Origin: Methanoculleus sediminis
Lineage (GTDB): Archaea > Halobacteriota > Methanomicrobia > Methanomicrobiales > Methanoculleaceae
NCBI RefSeq assembly: GCF_001017125.1
Contig: NZ_JXOJ01000002.1
Coordinates: 347,033 to 411,032, forward strand
Direction of reading: 5' to 3'
Length of the DNA: 64,000 bases
In this document: piece after piece, positions 53,460 through 62,106 of the stretch
Numbering within the stretch: the stretch's first letter is position 1
Layout of the letters: each line of letters starts with the position of its first letter
Notes under the pieces: model-generated
What the model was told of the DNA's origin: nothing
Seen by the model: the letters and a program-made list of their open reading frames with translations, nothing else
Database searches by the model: none
Translations under genes and position numbers: made by a program

Positions 53460-55052
53460 ATGAATGCGCAAATTGTCGGAACGCCGCCAACAGGCCGCCG
53501 GTTGCTTACCGTCGCGGGCGCAGTATTGATTGTTCTTGCCGCGCTCTGCGCTGCGGGCTGCACCGCCACGGCCCCGACCGAGACCGTTATGGCGTCCGAC
53601 GCCGCGAACGCAACCGAATTCAAAGAACGGATCGATGCCGTCATCTTGCAGGAGCGGTATGATTACGCCACGTGGGGCATGATGGCGCGGGACACCTCCA
53701 CCGGCGAGGTGCTGCTCTCGATGAACGGCGACCGTCTCTTCACGCCGGGCTCGACGACGAAGGTCTTCACCGTCTCGACCGCTCTCGACGTTCTCGGCCC
53801 CGACTACCGGTTCAGGACGCCGGTGTACCGGGTCGGCGACGACCTGGTGCTGGTGGCCTCGGGCGACCTTGCGATGGGCGGCCGGGCCGGGCCGAACGGC
53901 ACCCTTGCGTTCACGAACGAGGATCACGGCGATGCCTGGGCGTTCGGGGACTGCCTGCTCGTCGGAGCCGACCCGCTCGCCGGGCTCGAGAGCCTGGCCG
54001 AACAGGTTGCTGCGGCCGGGATCACGGCGGCAGATGACGTGATCGTCGACGACCGGCTCTTTTGCGAGACGCAGATGATGTCCGAGGCGCTGGTGACGCC
54101 GATCGTCGTCAACGACAACCTGATCGACGTGACGATCGTTCCCGGGCGGGAGGGAGAGCCGGCGACGGTCGACTGGCGGCCGCGATCGTCCGCATACACG
54201 GTCGAAAGCCGCGTCGTGACCGGGGCGCCGGGCTCGGCGCCGACGGTGACGATCCCCGCCTACACCGGGCAGGCAGTGATCGAGGTGGCCGGGACGGTGC
54301 CGGCGGACGCAGGATCGGTTAATCTGACCTCGAACGTGGAGGTCCCGGCGGCGTTCGCGAGAAGCCTCTTCATCGACGCGCTTGAGAACGCCGGGGTGGC
54401 GATCTCGACACCGGCGGCCGGGGAGAACCCGTCGGGGGACCTTCCCGACGGATACGGGTCGGCCAAAGTCGCCGAACTCGTCTCTCCGCCGCTCTCCGAG
54501 TACGCGAAGGTGACCCTGAAGGTGAGCCAGAACCTCTACGCGAACTGCCTGCTCGGGATCATCGCCGCTCACGAGGGCTACGATACGGTCGAGGCCGGGC
54601 TCTTTGTCGAAGGGGCGTTTCTCGAAGAGATCGGGGTGAACCCCGACACCCTGATGCTCGCCGACGGCGAGGGGAGCATCGTGAACCGGATCAGTCCCCT
54701 CGCGGCGACCGAGCTCGCGGTCTACATGGCGGGGACGGAACTGCATGCCCCGCTCTCCGACGCCATGCCGGTCCTCGGCGTGGACGGGACGCTTGCAGGC
54801 AATGCCCGACCGGGAGACCCGGGTTACGGTGCGATCCGTGCCAAGACCGGAACCTCGGCGGGCGGCGACCAGCAGGGCGGGATCTTCCTCTACACCCGCG
54901 GCCTGCTCGGCTATATGACGACGGCGAAGGGAACGCCGGTCACGTTTGCGATCTACGTCAACAACATCGCCGGCCTTGCGTCGATGGACGACCTGCAGGG
55001 CGTGACGGACGACGTAAACGATGTCGCCGTTCTGATATACGAGTATCTCTGA
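53460..55052 (+). CDS. D-alanyl-D-alanine carboxypeptidase/endopeptidase-like lipoprotein (PBP4, S13 family)
   Basis: The 530-residue protein begins with a signal peptide and lipobox CAAGC (Cys34), so it is an exported lipoprotein. The penicillin-binding fold shows the full catalytic set: S98xxK101 in PGSTTKVFT, S356xN358 in VSQNLYAN and K462TG in AKTGTSAG. The large insert of S13 enzymes lies between the first two motifs. These enzymes trim peptidoglycan peptides; methanogens of this group lack murein, so the natural substrate is unclear. It lies directly after tRNA-Asn. Confidence 0.92.
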   Translation: MNAQIVGTPPTGRRLLTVAGAVLIVLAALCAAGCTATAPTETVMASDAANATEFKERIDAVILQERYDYATWGMMARDTSTGEVLLSMNGDRLFTPGSTTKVFTVSTALDVLGPDYRFRTPVYRVGDDLVLVASGDLAMGGRAGPNGTLAFTNEDHGDAWAFGDCLLVGADPLAGLESLAEQVAAAGITAADDVIVDDRLFCETQMMSEALVTPIVVNDNLIDVTIVPGREGEPATVDWRPRSSAYTVESRVVTGAPGSAPTVTIPAYTGQAVIEVAGTVPADAGSVNLTSNVEVPAAFARSLFIDALENAGVAISTPAAGENPSGDLPDGYGSAKVAELVSPPLSEYAKVTLKVSQNLYANCLLGIIAAHEGYDTVEAGLFVEGAFLEEIGVNPDTLMLADGEGSIVNRISPLAATELAVYMAGTELHAPLSDAMPVLGVDGTLAGNARPGDPGYGAIRAKTGTSAGGDQQGGIFLYTRGLLGYMTTAKGTPVTFAIYVNNIAGLASMDDLQGVTDDVNDVAVLIYEYL

Positions 55053-55056
55053 CCCC

Positions 55057-55063
55057 TTTTTTT
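55057..55063 (+). terminator. T-tract terminator
   Basis: Seven T after CCCC, beginning 4 nt behind the PBP4 stop codon, match the simple T-run terminators of archaea. Confidence 0.5.
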
Positions 55064-55094
55064 CGGCCGTTACGGGCCCGGTCTTTCGGAGAAG

Positions 55095-55167
55095 GGCCGG
55101 GTCGACGGACTGATCGATCTCCTTCCGGCTATCCGAAAAAGAATCACCCTGACGTTTGATGCGAGTT
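55095..55167 (+). pseudogene. Decayed duplicate of the wHTH gene 3' end
   Basis: About 70 bp align with 53136-53205, the end of the wHTH gene, with mostly transitions and one indel. The translation RVDGLIDLLPAIRKRI mirrors EVDELIDLLLVIRKEN. The first part of the gene is missing and the stop is lost. Confidence 0.65.
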
Positions 55168-55384
55168 GGCCAATACCGTCCTGAATCTTCGTTACCCCTC
55201 GCGAAGGATTATGTCCCGGGTTGCGCTACGCCACGGCGGGCGTGCCGCGGTTCTGCATACGCCGGAGACTGCACACTGCAGGATCGTGCACCACCGCACC
55301 GGAGTCCCCACCCTTCGACGATGAGTGCCGTTTTGCACCGCTACGCACACCGTCTCACGGCGGGGGAGAACCTGTCTTGCAGGG

Positions 55385-55570
55385 TTACCTGCTCCAGGGC
55401 GATCGACCCGAGACCAGGAGTCTCCCCGGCCGGCGCCCGGCTTCCCCGGCGTCCTGCTTCGCCGCCGCCTCCAGGCACTCCGCGCTGCAGTAAGGTACGC
55501 TTCCGCCTGCGGCTTGCTCTTTTATCGGGAACTCCCGGCCGCAATATCCGCAATAAGCTGTTTCAGGCAT
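55385..55570 (-). CDS. Small zinc-finger protein
   Basis: The 61-residue protein reads MPETAYCGYCGREFP, then a linker, then PYCSAECLEAA, giving a CxxC plus CxxxC zinc site as in small TRASH/FCS-like fingers. A strong AGGTGAG lies 5 nt before ATG 55570. The basic C-terminal third is of lower complexity. Function unknown. I consider it real because the ribosome-binding site and paired Cys agree. Confidence 0.68.
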   Translation of the reverse strand: MPETAYCGYCGREFPIKEQAAGGSVPYCSAECLEAAAKQDAGEAGRRPGRLLVSGRSPWSR

Positions 55571-55748
55571 CCGAACTCACCTGATGATAGAGGAGGCATG
55601 CCCGGGGATAAACCTTTCCTTAAGTTCCGGAAAACCGCCATCGGTCCATCCAGAACGGCTCATTCGATGAACCGGAGATCTCCGGCGGCCCCATGCGCGG
55701 GAGTCCCGCCCCCTTCTACCGGCAGCGGCAGGCGGTGCCAGGGGATCC

Positions 55749-58700
55749 CTACGCAGCCGGCTTCAGCGTGAACCGGAACGCTGCCCCCTCCCCCGGCCGG
55801 CCGGGCACCCGGTCCTCGACCCGGACATTCCCGCCGTAGCGCTCCACCAGCGTCCGGACGATGAACAGCCCGAGACCCTCGCCTTTGCCTCCTGCCATAC
55901 CCCGATCGAACCGGCGGAAGATCTTCTCCTTCACCTCGTCCGAAACCCCGGGGCCGGTGTCCTCGACCGAGACCCGAACATCGCCGTTCTGCTCCTCGAC
56001 CCTGATGGTGATCAGAACGTCCGCGCCGCCGTATTTGACCGCATTGCTGATGAGATTGTTGAAGACGGTCGGGAGAAGGCCGTCCGCCAGCACATCGATG
56101 TGAGCGCCCGAATACCGGATCGATGCCCCGGGAAAACTCTCGATCTCGTTTTGGACGACCGCATCAAGGTTCACCGGCACAAGATCGATACTTCCCTCAT
56201 GTATCCGCCGGACGGTGGCGACGTTACGGAGGATGTTGGTGCTCCGCTCGATGCTGGCGTGCAGCTTCTCCGCATAGGCCTTCAGGTCGCCGTCGGCGAG
56301 CTCGGTCAGGAGATCGGCGTACATGCCCGAGACGTTGTTCGCGTTCCGCACATCGTGCGTCATGATGTCGAGGTACATGTTCGCCTCGTCGCGTGCCGCC
56401 TCGACCTCGCGGCTCTGCCGCACGAGGTCTTCGGTGCGGCGCACAAGCGCTTCTTCCGTCCGCTTGCGGTCGGTGATATCCTCCAGCATCCCGATGGCAT
56501 AGTGCGGCCTGCCCTCTGCGTCCCGGAGCAGAGATGCGGTCATGCGTCCCCAGACAGTACGGCCTTCTTTTGTCAGATACCTCTTCTCGATGACATAGGA
56601 ATCCCGGGCGCCGGCGAGCATGTCTTCAAAGAGATCCAGGTCAACATACATGTCGTCAGGATGGGTAACCGCCGCAAACGTGAGGTTGGAGAGTTCTTCG
56701 GCGGTGTATCCCAGGATCTCTCTCAACCGTGGATTGGCTTCCAGGATGCGGCCGTTCATATCGACAATCGATATGCCGACGCCTGCCCAGTCGAAGATGC
56801 CGTGGAACCGTTCCTCACTCTGACGCAGGGCTTCTTCCGCACGCTTCCGCTCGCTGATATCCCGGATGATCATCGTCGTCCTGACGTTTCCGCCTCTGTC
56901 CGTGTAGAGTGCGGACGAGACCTCGCCGGGGAAGGTGGTCCCGTCTTTTCGCCGGTACCTGAGTTCTCCCCTGAACAGCCCTGTCCGGGCCCTTTCCTCA
57001 AGAGCGGGTCGGAGGCGCGGGTCCGATAGATCCACGACGCCGTCCCTGCCTGCACGGATCAGCTCCTCTTCGGTCATGCCGAAGATCCGGCGAGCTTCAG
57101 GATTGGCAGAGAAGACCGAACCGTCGGGAGCTGTGAGAAGGACTGCATCGATGCTGTTCTCGACGAGGTTCCGGTACTTCTCCTCGCTCTCCCGGAGGGC
57201 ATCTTCCGCCCTCCTCCGGTCGGTGATGTCGCGTGCATTCACCACAAACCCCCGGACGGCAGGCTCTTTTAAGAGGTTGATACCGATGATATCGAAGTTC
57301 AGCCACTTTCCCGAACTGTGCCGAAGCCGAACTTCGAGGGGGAGCCTCTCTCCCGGATGGGCGGCAGCAGTGGAGAGGGCGTTCATCACCAGCGGCAGAT
57401 CGTCGGGGTGCGTCATTTCGACGGCATGCCGTCCGATGAGTTCTTCGGGCGCATACCCCCCGACCTGTCTCACCGACGGGCTTGCATACGAGATGGTTCC
57501 CCCTTCATCGAGGACGATGACGATATCGGAGGCGTTCTCGGTGAGCAGCCTGAATCGCTCCTCGCTCCGGCGCAGTGCCTCCTCGGCCCGCTTGCGGTCG
57601 ATGAAATCGGCGGCCTGGCGCGCCAGAACATCGATGAAACGCAGCTCGTTCGCCGTGGGCTCATACGGCCGGCGCCAGTGCGTGGAGAGCATGCCGAGCA
57701 GAGTGCCGGAACGCGAGTAGAGCGGCGTGGTCTGCACGGCACGGATACCTGTCTCAAGATATGTCTCCCGGTCAGCGCTGCCGGCCATGAATTCGCAGTC
57801 CAGGATGTCCGGGACAATGACGCGCTGCCCGGTGAGGAGGGCTTTACCGCAGGCACTCTCCGAATCCGGGCGCACCCATTCCCAGAACCGGGCGGCCTCT
57901 TCGGTGAATCCACGATGGCCCAGGAGCCGGAGTTCCCCTACGGGTCCGCGTTCCGCATAAAGCATCTGGATACTCGCGAAATCGGCGTCGAGGATCGTCA
58001 TCGCGGTATCGAGAATCTGCTCGTAAAGCGCCTCGGCCCTGTCGGCCTGGATCATCCGCGTGCTGACCTGCTGGAGGCGCCGGGCGGCGTCGAGTTCCGC
58101 CGCGAGGGACTGTTTGCTCCGGCGCAATGCTTCTTCCATCAGCTTGCGGTCGGTGATATTTTTTCCGTATACGTTCACGTAGTGCAGATCCCTTAACGGA
58201 ACAAATGTGAGAAGGTAGGTCTCGGCACCGATGCGGTGCTCCACCTCCTGCCGGACGCCGGACGCCAGCGCCATTTCTGCTATCGCGGCAATATCCCCGG
58301 GGGCATCCGTGCCGGGGCCGGCGAACGCCTCTGCAAATGTTGCCCGGGCTGCGCTGTTGGCATAGATGATGGTGCGCCCGTTCTCAAGCCGCAGGGTCGG
58401 ATTGGGATTTTCGGCAGGGAACCGGGCGATGGACTGGAGTTCTTCCTCCGCCCGCCTGCGCTCTTCGATCTCGCTCTGGAGCCGGGTATTGGCGTGTTCG
58501 AGTTCGGACGTCCGTTCCCGGACCCGGTCCTCGAGTTCGCCATACGCTCTTTGCAGCGTCTCCTCCGCCTGCTTGCGTTCGGTCAGATCCAGGGCAACCA
58601 GGGAGTAGACCTGTACCCCGTCCATGGAGAGCGGCTTCAAGGAGAGGTGTACCGGAACCCGGCTGCCGTCCTGCGCCTGCACCGTGCTCTCGCCCGCACT

Positions 58701-59105
58701 GCCGGACGAATTTGCCTCCAGCATCCTGCGGAAAACCTCCGCAGACTTCGGAGCGATGAAGGCGTGGATCGACTCGCCCATCAACCTCTCGAGGGGCATA
58801 GCAAGTAGTTGGGCCAGACTCCGGTTACCGTAGAGGATGATGCCGTCAGTGGAGACAAGCGCCGCTCCTTCCCGCATCTGCTCGATGAGGACGCGGTAGG
58901 GATGCTCGGCGGTCTTTAAGGTATAAACCTTCTCGCCTTCGTCCGTGGAGACCAGAAAGGCATCGACCTCTCCACGCCGGATCGCCGAGAGCGCCTCTTC
59001 CGCTCCGGCAAAATCTCCATAGAGCTCCTCCAGTACGCGGAGGAGTTCCTTCTCCCGCGGCAGATGTGGAGTGCTCGTACCGGACTGCTGATCCTGACCC
59101 TGCAT
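55749..59105 (-). CDS. Large multi-PAS/GAF sensor histidine kinase, divergent to kaiC
   Basis: The protein has 1118 residues. In order: PAS (about 65-180), coiled linker, PAS-like, GAF (about 350-490, with GKALLTGQRVIVPDIL), then three PAS domains (about 505-870). The kinase core has H917 in LDIMTHDVRNANN, N box NNLISNAVKYGG, G1 DTGPGVSD and G2 GEGLGLFIV. No membrane helix is seen. The first ~200 residues and the kinase core closely match the kinase at 62107. The start is ATG 59105, because DNA identity with that paralogue begins exactly there; GTG 59108 is one codon earlier. Confidence 0.93.
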   Translation of the reverse strand: MQGQDQQSGTSTPHLPREKELLRVLEELYGDFAGAEEALSAIRRGEVDAFLVSTDEGEKVYTLKTAEHPYRVLIEQMREGAALVSTDGIILYGNRSLAQLLAMPLERLMGESIHAFIAPKSAEVFRRMLEANSSGSAGESTVQAQDGSRVPVHLSLKPLSMDGVQVYSLVALDLTERKQAEETLQRAYGELEDRVRERTSELEHANTRLQSEIEERRRAEEELQSIARFPAENPNPTLRLENGRTIIYANSAARATFAEAFAGPGTDAPGDIAAIAEMALASGVRQEVEHRIGAETYLLTFVPLRDLHYVNVYGKNITDRKLMEEALRRSKQSLAAELDAARRLQQVSTRMIQADRAEALYEQILDTAMTILDADFASIQMLYAERGPVGELRLLGHRGFTEEAARFWEWVRPDSESACGKALLTGQRVIVPDILDCEFMAGSADRETYLETGIRAVQTTPLYSRSGTLLGMLSTHWRRPYEPTANELRFIDVLARQAADFIDRKRAEEALRRSEERFRLLTENASDIVIVLDEGGTISYASPSVRQVGGYAPEELIGRHAVEMTHPDDLPLVMNALSTAAAHPGERLPLEVRLRHSSGKWLNFDIIGINLLKEPAVRGFVVNARDITDRRRAEDALRESEEKYRNLVENSIDAVLLTAPDGSVFSANPEARRIFGMTEEELIRAGRDGVVDLSDPRLRPALEERARTGLFRGELRYRRKDGTTFPGEVSSALYTDRGGNVRTTMIIRDISERKRAEEALRQSEERFHGIFDWAGVGISIVDMNGRILEANPRLREILGYTAEELSNLTFAAVTHPDDMYVDLDLFEDMLAGARDSYVIEKRYLTKEGRTVWGRMTASLLRDAEGRPHYAIGMLEDITDRKRTEEALVRRTEDLVRQSREVEAARDEANMYLDIMTHDVRNANNVSGMYADLLTELADGDLKAYAEKLHASIERSTNILRNVATVRRIHEGSIDLVPVNLDAVVQNEIESFPGASIRYSGAHIDVLADGLLPTVFNNLISNAVKYGGADVLITIRVEEQNGDVRVSVEDTGPGVSDEVKEKIFRRFDRGMAGGKGEGLGLFIVRTLVERYGGNVRVEDRVPGRPGEGAAFRFTLKPAA

Positions 59106-59645
59106 CACGCGTTATCCCCGGAGACGCTTATTACCCCTTCTCGATCGTCGAGGGGTTGAAACGTGTGTCTTTACCAGTTTCACTCAAGCATGAAATAACT
59201 ACTTTCGCAATCCCGGATCTCCCGGCAGCCGTGCGTCACGGGCGTACTGTGCCGTGAATGCAACGGATCCGGTATCGCAGCCGCTCCACCAAAAAGACAT
59301 TCGCAGGGTTCGGGTTTCGTTCGAATACGACAAGTGATCTCTGTTCATAAATAAGGCGGTTTCATAGGTGCCGTGGACGAAACAGGCCGCTCCGGGCCCG
59401 GCGGACCCGAAGTTTCATTTCATCGATCCGGGGTATGCGTATGGCTGAAAACGGCCGGCATAAACGTGCATGCGTGAAACGGTCACGCTCCTCTCGGGCC
59501 GGGGATACGATCGCTCATAACCGGCCAGGGATGCCCCGTCCACGGGAGAGAAAGACGCACGGATACAGACCCGTCACGACCACCCAACTCCTACAACACA
59601 CTTTAACATCCCTGAAATTCAACAGGCATCTTAGCGTTGATATAT
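59106..59645. promoter_or_regulatory. Divergent regulatory region between the large kinase and kaiC
   Basis: About 540 bp contain no gene. Bases 59133-59156 form an imperfect inverted repeat (ACCCCTTC ... GAGGGGT) just upstream of the kinase. TAATAAG on the minus strand about 27 nt from ATG 59105 could give a leaderless kinase mRNA. Before kaiC only a weak TATA-like CTTTAACA (59600-59607) is visible. Confidence 0.4.
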
Positions 59646-61409
59646 ATGCGCGACACAGAACAATCCCGGGGACCGGCACGCATCGAGTTGCCGAAGAGCC
59701 CGACGGGTATCCGGGGCCTCGACGAGATCACCCTGGGCGGTCTGCCGAGAGGGCGTACATCCCTTGTCGTCGGGAAGGCAGGGTCCGGCAAGACCCTGCT
59801 CGGCATGGAATTTTTGGTACACGGCGCGCTGGATTTCGGGGAGCCCGGCGTCTTCATCTCTTTTGAGGAGACACCCGGAGATCTCGTTGAGAACGTTGCA
59901 TCGCTCGGCTACGACTTAAACGATCTCCAGGAGAGGAACCTGCTCGCGATCGACCACGTGGAGGTGTCCCGGAGCGACATCATCGAGACCGGGGAGTTCG
60001 ATCTCGAAGCCCTCTTCATCCGGCTCAACTATGCCATCGACTCCATCGGCGCGAAAAGGATCGTCCTCGACACCATCGAGTCGCTCTTCTCCGGTATCGC
60101 GAACACCGGCATCCTCCGCGCCGAACTCCGGCGGCTCTTCTTCTGGCTGAAGGATAAAGGGGTTACCGCAGTCGTCACCGGGGAGAGCGGGGGGACGACC
60201 ATGACCCGGCATGGCCTCGAGGAGTATATCTCGGACTGCGTGATTCTCCTCGACCACCGGGTGGACGACCAGATCTCCACGCGCCGCCTGCGGGTAGTGA
60301 AGTACCGTGGTTCTGTCCACGGCACCAACGAGTATCCCTTCCTGATCGACGAGGACGGGATCTCGGTGCTGCCCATCACCTCCACCGGTCTTTCGCACAC
60401 CGTCACCAGCGAACGCATCTCGAGCGGCGTCGAGCGCCTCGATGCCATGCTCGATGGAGAGGGCTTCTACCGCGGCAGCACGATCATGGTCGCGGGGACG
60501 CCCGGCACCGGAAAGAGCAGTTTCGGGGCGAGTTTCGTGAACGCCGCCTGCCTCCGCGGGGAGAAGTGCCTTTACTTCTCCTTCGAGGAGTCTCCCGACC
60601 AGATCCTGCGCAATATGCGGTCGATCGGGATCGACCTTGCGCCCCACATCGAGAGCGGACTCCTCGAGATCCACTCTTCCCGGCCGACGATGTACGGCCT
60701 TGAGATGCATCTCGTCATGCTTCTGAAGCAGGTTCAGGAGAAGCAGCCCGGGGTCGTGGTGATCGATCCCCTGACCGATCTCATCGCGATCGGTTCCACA
60801 AAAGACGTCAAGGTCATGCTCACGCGCCTGATCGACTACCTGAAAACGAACCGGATCACCGCGCTCTTCACCCACCTGGTCTACACGCGGAAGAAGATGG
60901 CGCCCTCGGACCTTGCCGTCTCCTCGCTCATCGACACCCTGATCCAGCTCCTGGACATCGAATCCACCGGGGAGCGCAACCGCGGGCTCTACGTGCTGAA
61001 GTCCCGTGGGATGAGGCATTCCAACCAGATCCGCGAATACCGGATCACCGGCGGCGGCATCGAGTTCGTCGACGTCTACGTCGGGCCTGCCGGGATGTTC
61101 ATGGGCACCGCCCGGCTCGTGCAGGAGGCGAAGGAGCGGGCGGAGGCAGAGGCCAGAAGAGACGAGATCGCGTCCCGGCAGCGCGAACTGGAGCGGGAAC
61201 GGAGCATCATGGAGGCCCGGATCGCTCTCCTGCAGAATGAGTTCGTCTCGCGTGAGGGGGAGTTGCAGAGGATGATCGAGGCGGAGAGCCGCCGGCAGCG
61301 CGTGATTGATGCGGACACCCGCGCAATCGGGGAACTGCGGAAAGCCGACGCATCCGATGATGATAAGAAGATTCGGACAATACGGGAGGAGACGGAGGAG
61401 AAGCGATGA
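59646..61409 (+). CDS. kaiC: KaiC-type clock/signalling ATPase with two KaiC domains
   Basis: The protein has 587 residues. The CI domain (about 15-240) has Walker A G43-KAGSGK-T50 and the catalytic E74-E75 pair ([10 protein letters not shown]). The CII domain (about 255-485) has Walker A G284-TPGTGK-S291 and E314-E315 (FSFEESPDQ). S426-S427 in AVSSLIDTL occupy the place of the Ser-Thr phosphosites of cyanobacterial KaiC. In place of the usual short KaiA-binding tail, a long charged coiled coil (about 485-587) follows. ATG 59646 is used; a TTG three codons earlier is less likely. Its stop overlaps kaiB1 (ATGA). Confidence 0.94.
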   Translation: MRDTEQSRGPARIELPKSPTGIRGLDEITLGGLPRGRTSLVVGKAGSGKTLLGMEFLVHGALDFGEPGVFISFEETPGDLVENVASLGYDLNDLQERNLLAIDHVEVSRSDIIETGEFDLEALFIRLNYAIDSIGAKRIVLDTIESLFSGIANTGILRAELRRLFFWLKDKGVTAVVTGESGGTTMTRHGLEEYISDCVILLDHRVDDQISTRRLRVVKYRGSVHGTNEYPFLIDEDGISVLPITSTGLSHTVTSERISSGVERLDAMLDGEGFYRGSTIMVAGTPGTGKSSFGASFVNAACLRGEKCLYFSFEESPDQILRNMRSIGIDLAPHIESGLLEIHSSRPTMYGLEMHLVMLLKQVQEKQPGVVVIDPLTDLIAIGSTKDVKVMLTRLIDYLKTNRITALFTHLVYTRKKMAPSDLAVSSLIDTLIQLLDIESTGERNRGLYVLKSRGMRHSNQIREYRITGGGIEFVDVYVGPAGMFMGTARLVQEAKERAEAEARRDEIASRQRELERERSIMEARIALLQNEFVSREGELQRMIEAESRRQRVIDADTRAIGELRKADASDDDKKIRTIREETEEKR

Positions 61410-61717
61410 CCGATACGGAGAAGACTGCCGGCGAAAACGGGGAGAAGTGGATTTTACGGCTCTACGTCGCCGGCCAGACCCCGAAGTCGCTCGCCGCGTT
61501 CGCCAGCATAAAAAGGATCTGCGAGGAGCACCTGGCCGGGAGATATGAGATCGAGGTGATCGACCTCCTCGAGCACCCCCAGCTTGCCAGGGGCGACCAG
61601 ATCTTCGCCGTCCCCACGCTTGTCCGGAAGCTACCCCCGCCGCTCCGAAAGATCATCGGGGACCTCTCGAACACGGAGAAGGTCCTCGTCGGCCTGGACG
61701 TTCAGCCGAGCAGGTGA
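61406..61717 (+). CDS. kaiB: KaiB protein 1
   Basis: The 103-residue protein matches KaiB along its whole length: [55 protein letters not shown] and [13 protein letters not shown]. In cyanobacteria KaiB switches fold to bind phosphorylated KaiC. All segments of that switch region, including the PPP before the second helix, are kept. It overlaps the kaiC stop codon by 4 bp. Confidence 0.95.
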   Translation: MTDTEKTAGENGEKWILRLYVAGQTPKSLAAFASIKRICEEHLAGRYEIEVIDLLEHPQLARGDQIFAVPTLVRKLPPPLRKIIGDLSNTEKVLVGLDVQPSR

Positions 61718-61723
61718 TGCGGT

Positions 61724-62080
61724 ATGGCGAACGGAAAGAACGAGAATGCAAAGGATCAGTATTCAGCCACGGATGCGTTCGAGCTGGCGCTGGAGGAGAC
61801 GGACGCCCGTTATGTTCTGCGGCTCTACGTCACGGGAATGACGCCCCGTTCGCAGAAGGCAATCGAGAACATCAAGGAGATCAGCGAAGAGCATCTCGCG
61901 GGGCGCTACGACCTCGAGGTGATCGATATCTACCAGCAGCCCGAACGGGCACAGGAAGCCCAGGTCGTCGCGACTCCCACGCTCATCAAGCAGCTGCCTC
62001 TGCCTCTCCGGAAGCTGATAGGGGATATGTCGGATAAAGAGCGCGTTCTGGTCGGGCTTGGCATTCAGCAGAAGGAGTGA
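61724..62080 (+). CDS. kaiB: KaiB protein 2
   Basis: The 118-residue paralogue has a longer acidic N-terminus (1-28) and a KaiB domain: VLRLYVTGMTPRSQKAIENI, YDLEVIDIYQQPERAQEA, VVATPTLIKQLPLPLRKLIG and DMSDKERVLVGL. PLP instead of PPP differs from KaiB1. GGTGAT lies upstream of ATG 61724. Its stop is 26 bp before the kinase start, so the two are co-transcribed. It may be specialised for the kinase rather than for KaiC. Confidence 0.94.
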   Translation: MANGKNENAKDQYSATDAFELALEETDARYVLRLYVTGMTPRSQKAIENIKEISEEHLAGRYDLEVIDIYQQPERAQEAQVVATPTLIKQLPLPLRKLIGDMSDKERVLVGLGIQQKE

Positions 62081-62106
62081 TCGGTTCACTCACCGGGTGC
62101 ACCACG

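Larger units (their letters stand above)
55053..55384. other. Intergenic region after the PBP4 gene
   Basis: A T tract and a decayed copy of the wHTH 3' end lie in the first 115 bp. The remainder (55168-55384) has no gene or repeat that I can identify. Confidence 0.5.

Noticed and set aside
53244-54746. Minus-strand open frame of 500 codons
   Set aside because: It runs through the tRNA-Asn gene and opposite the PBP4 catalytic motifs; it has no signal or domain of its own.
59106-59645. Possible kaiA gene beside kaiC
   Set aside because: The gap contains no open frame of suitable size or KaiA-like sequence on either strand.
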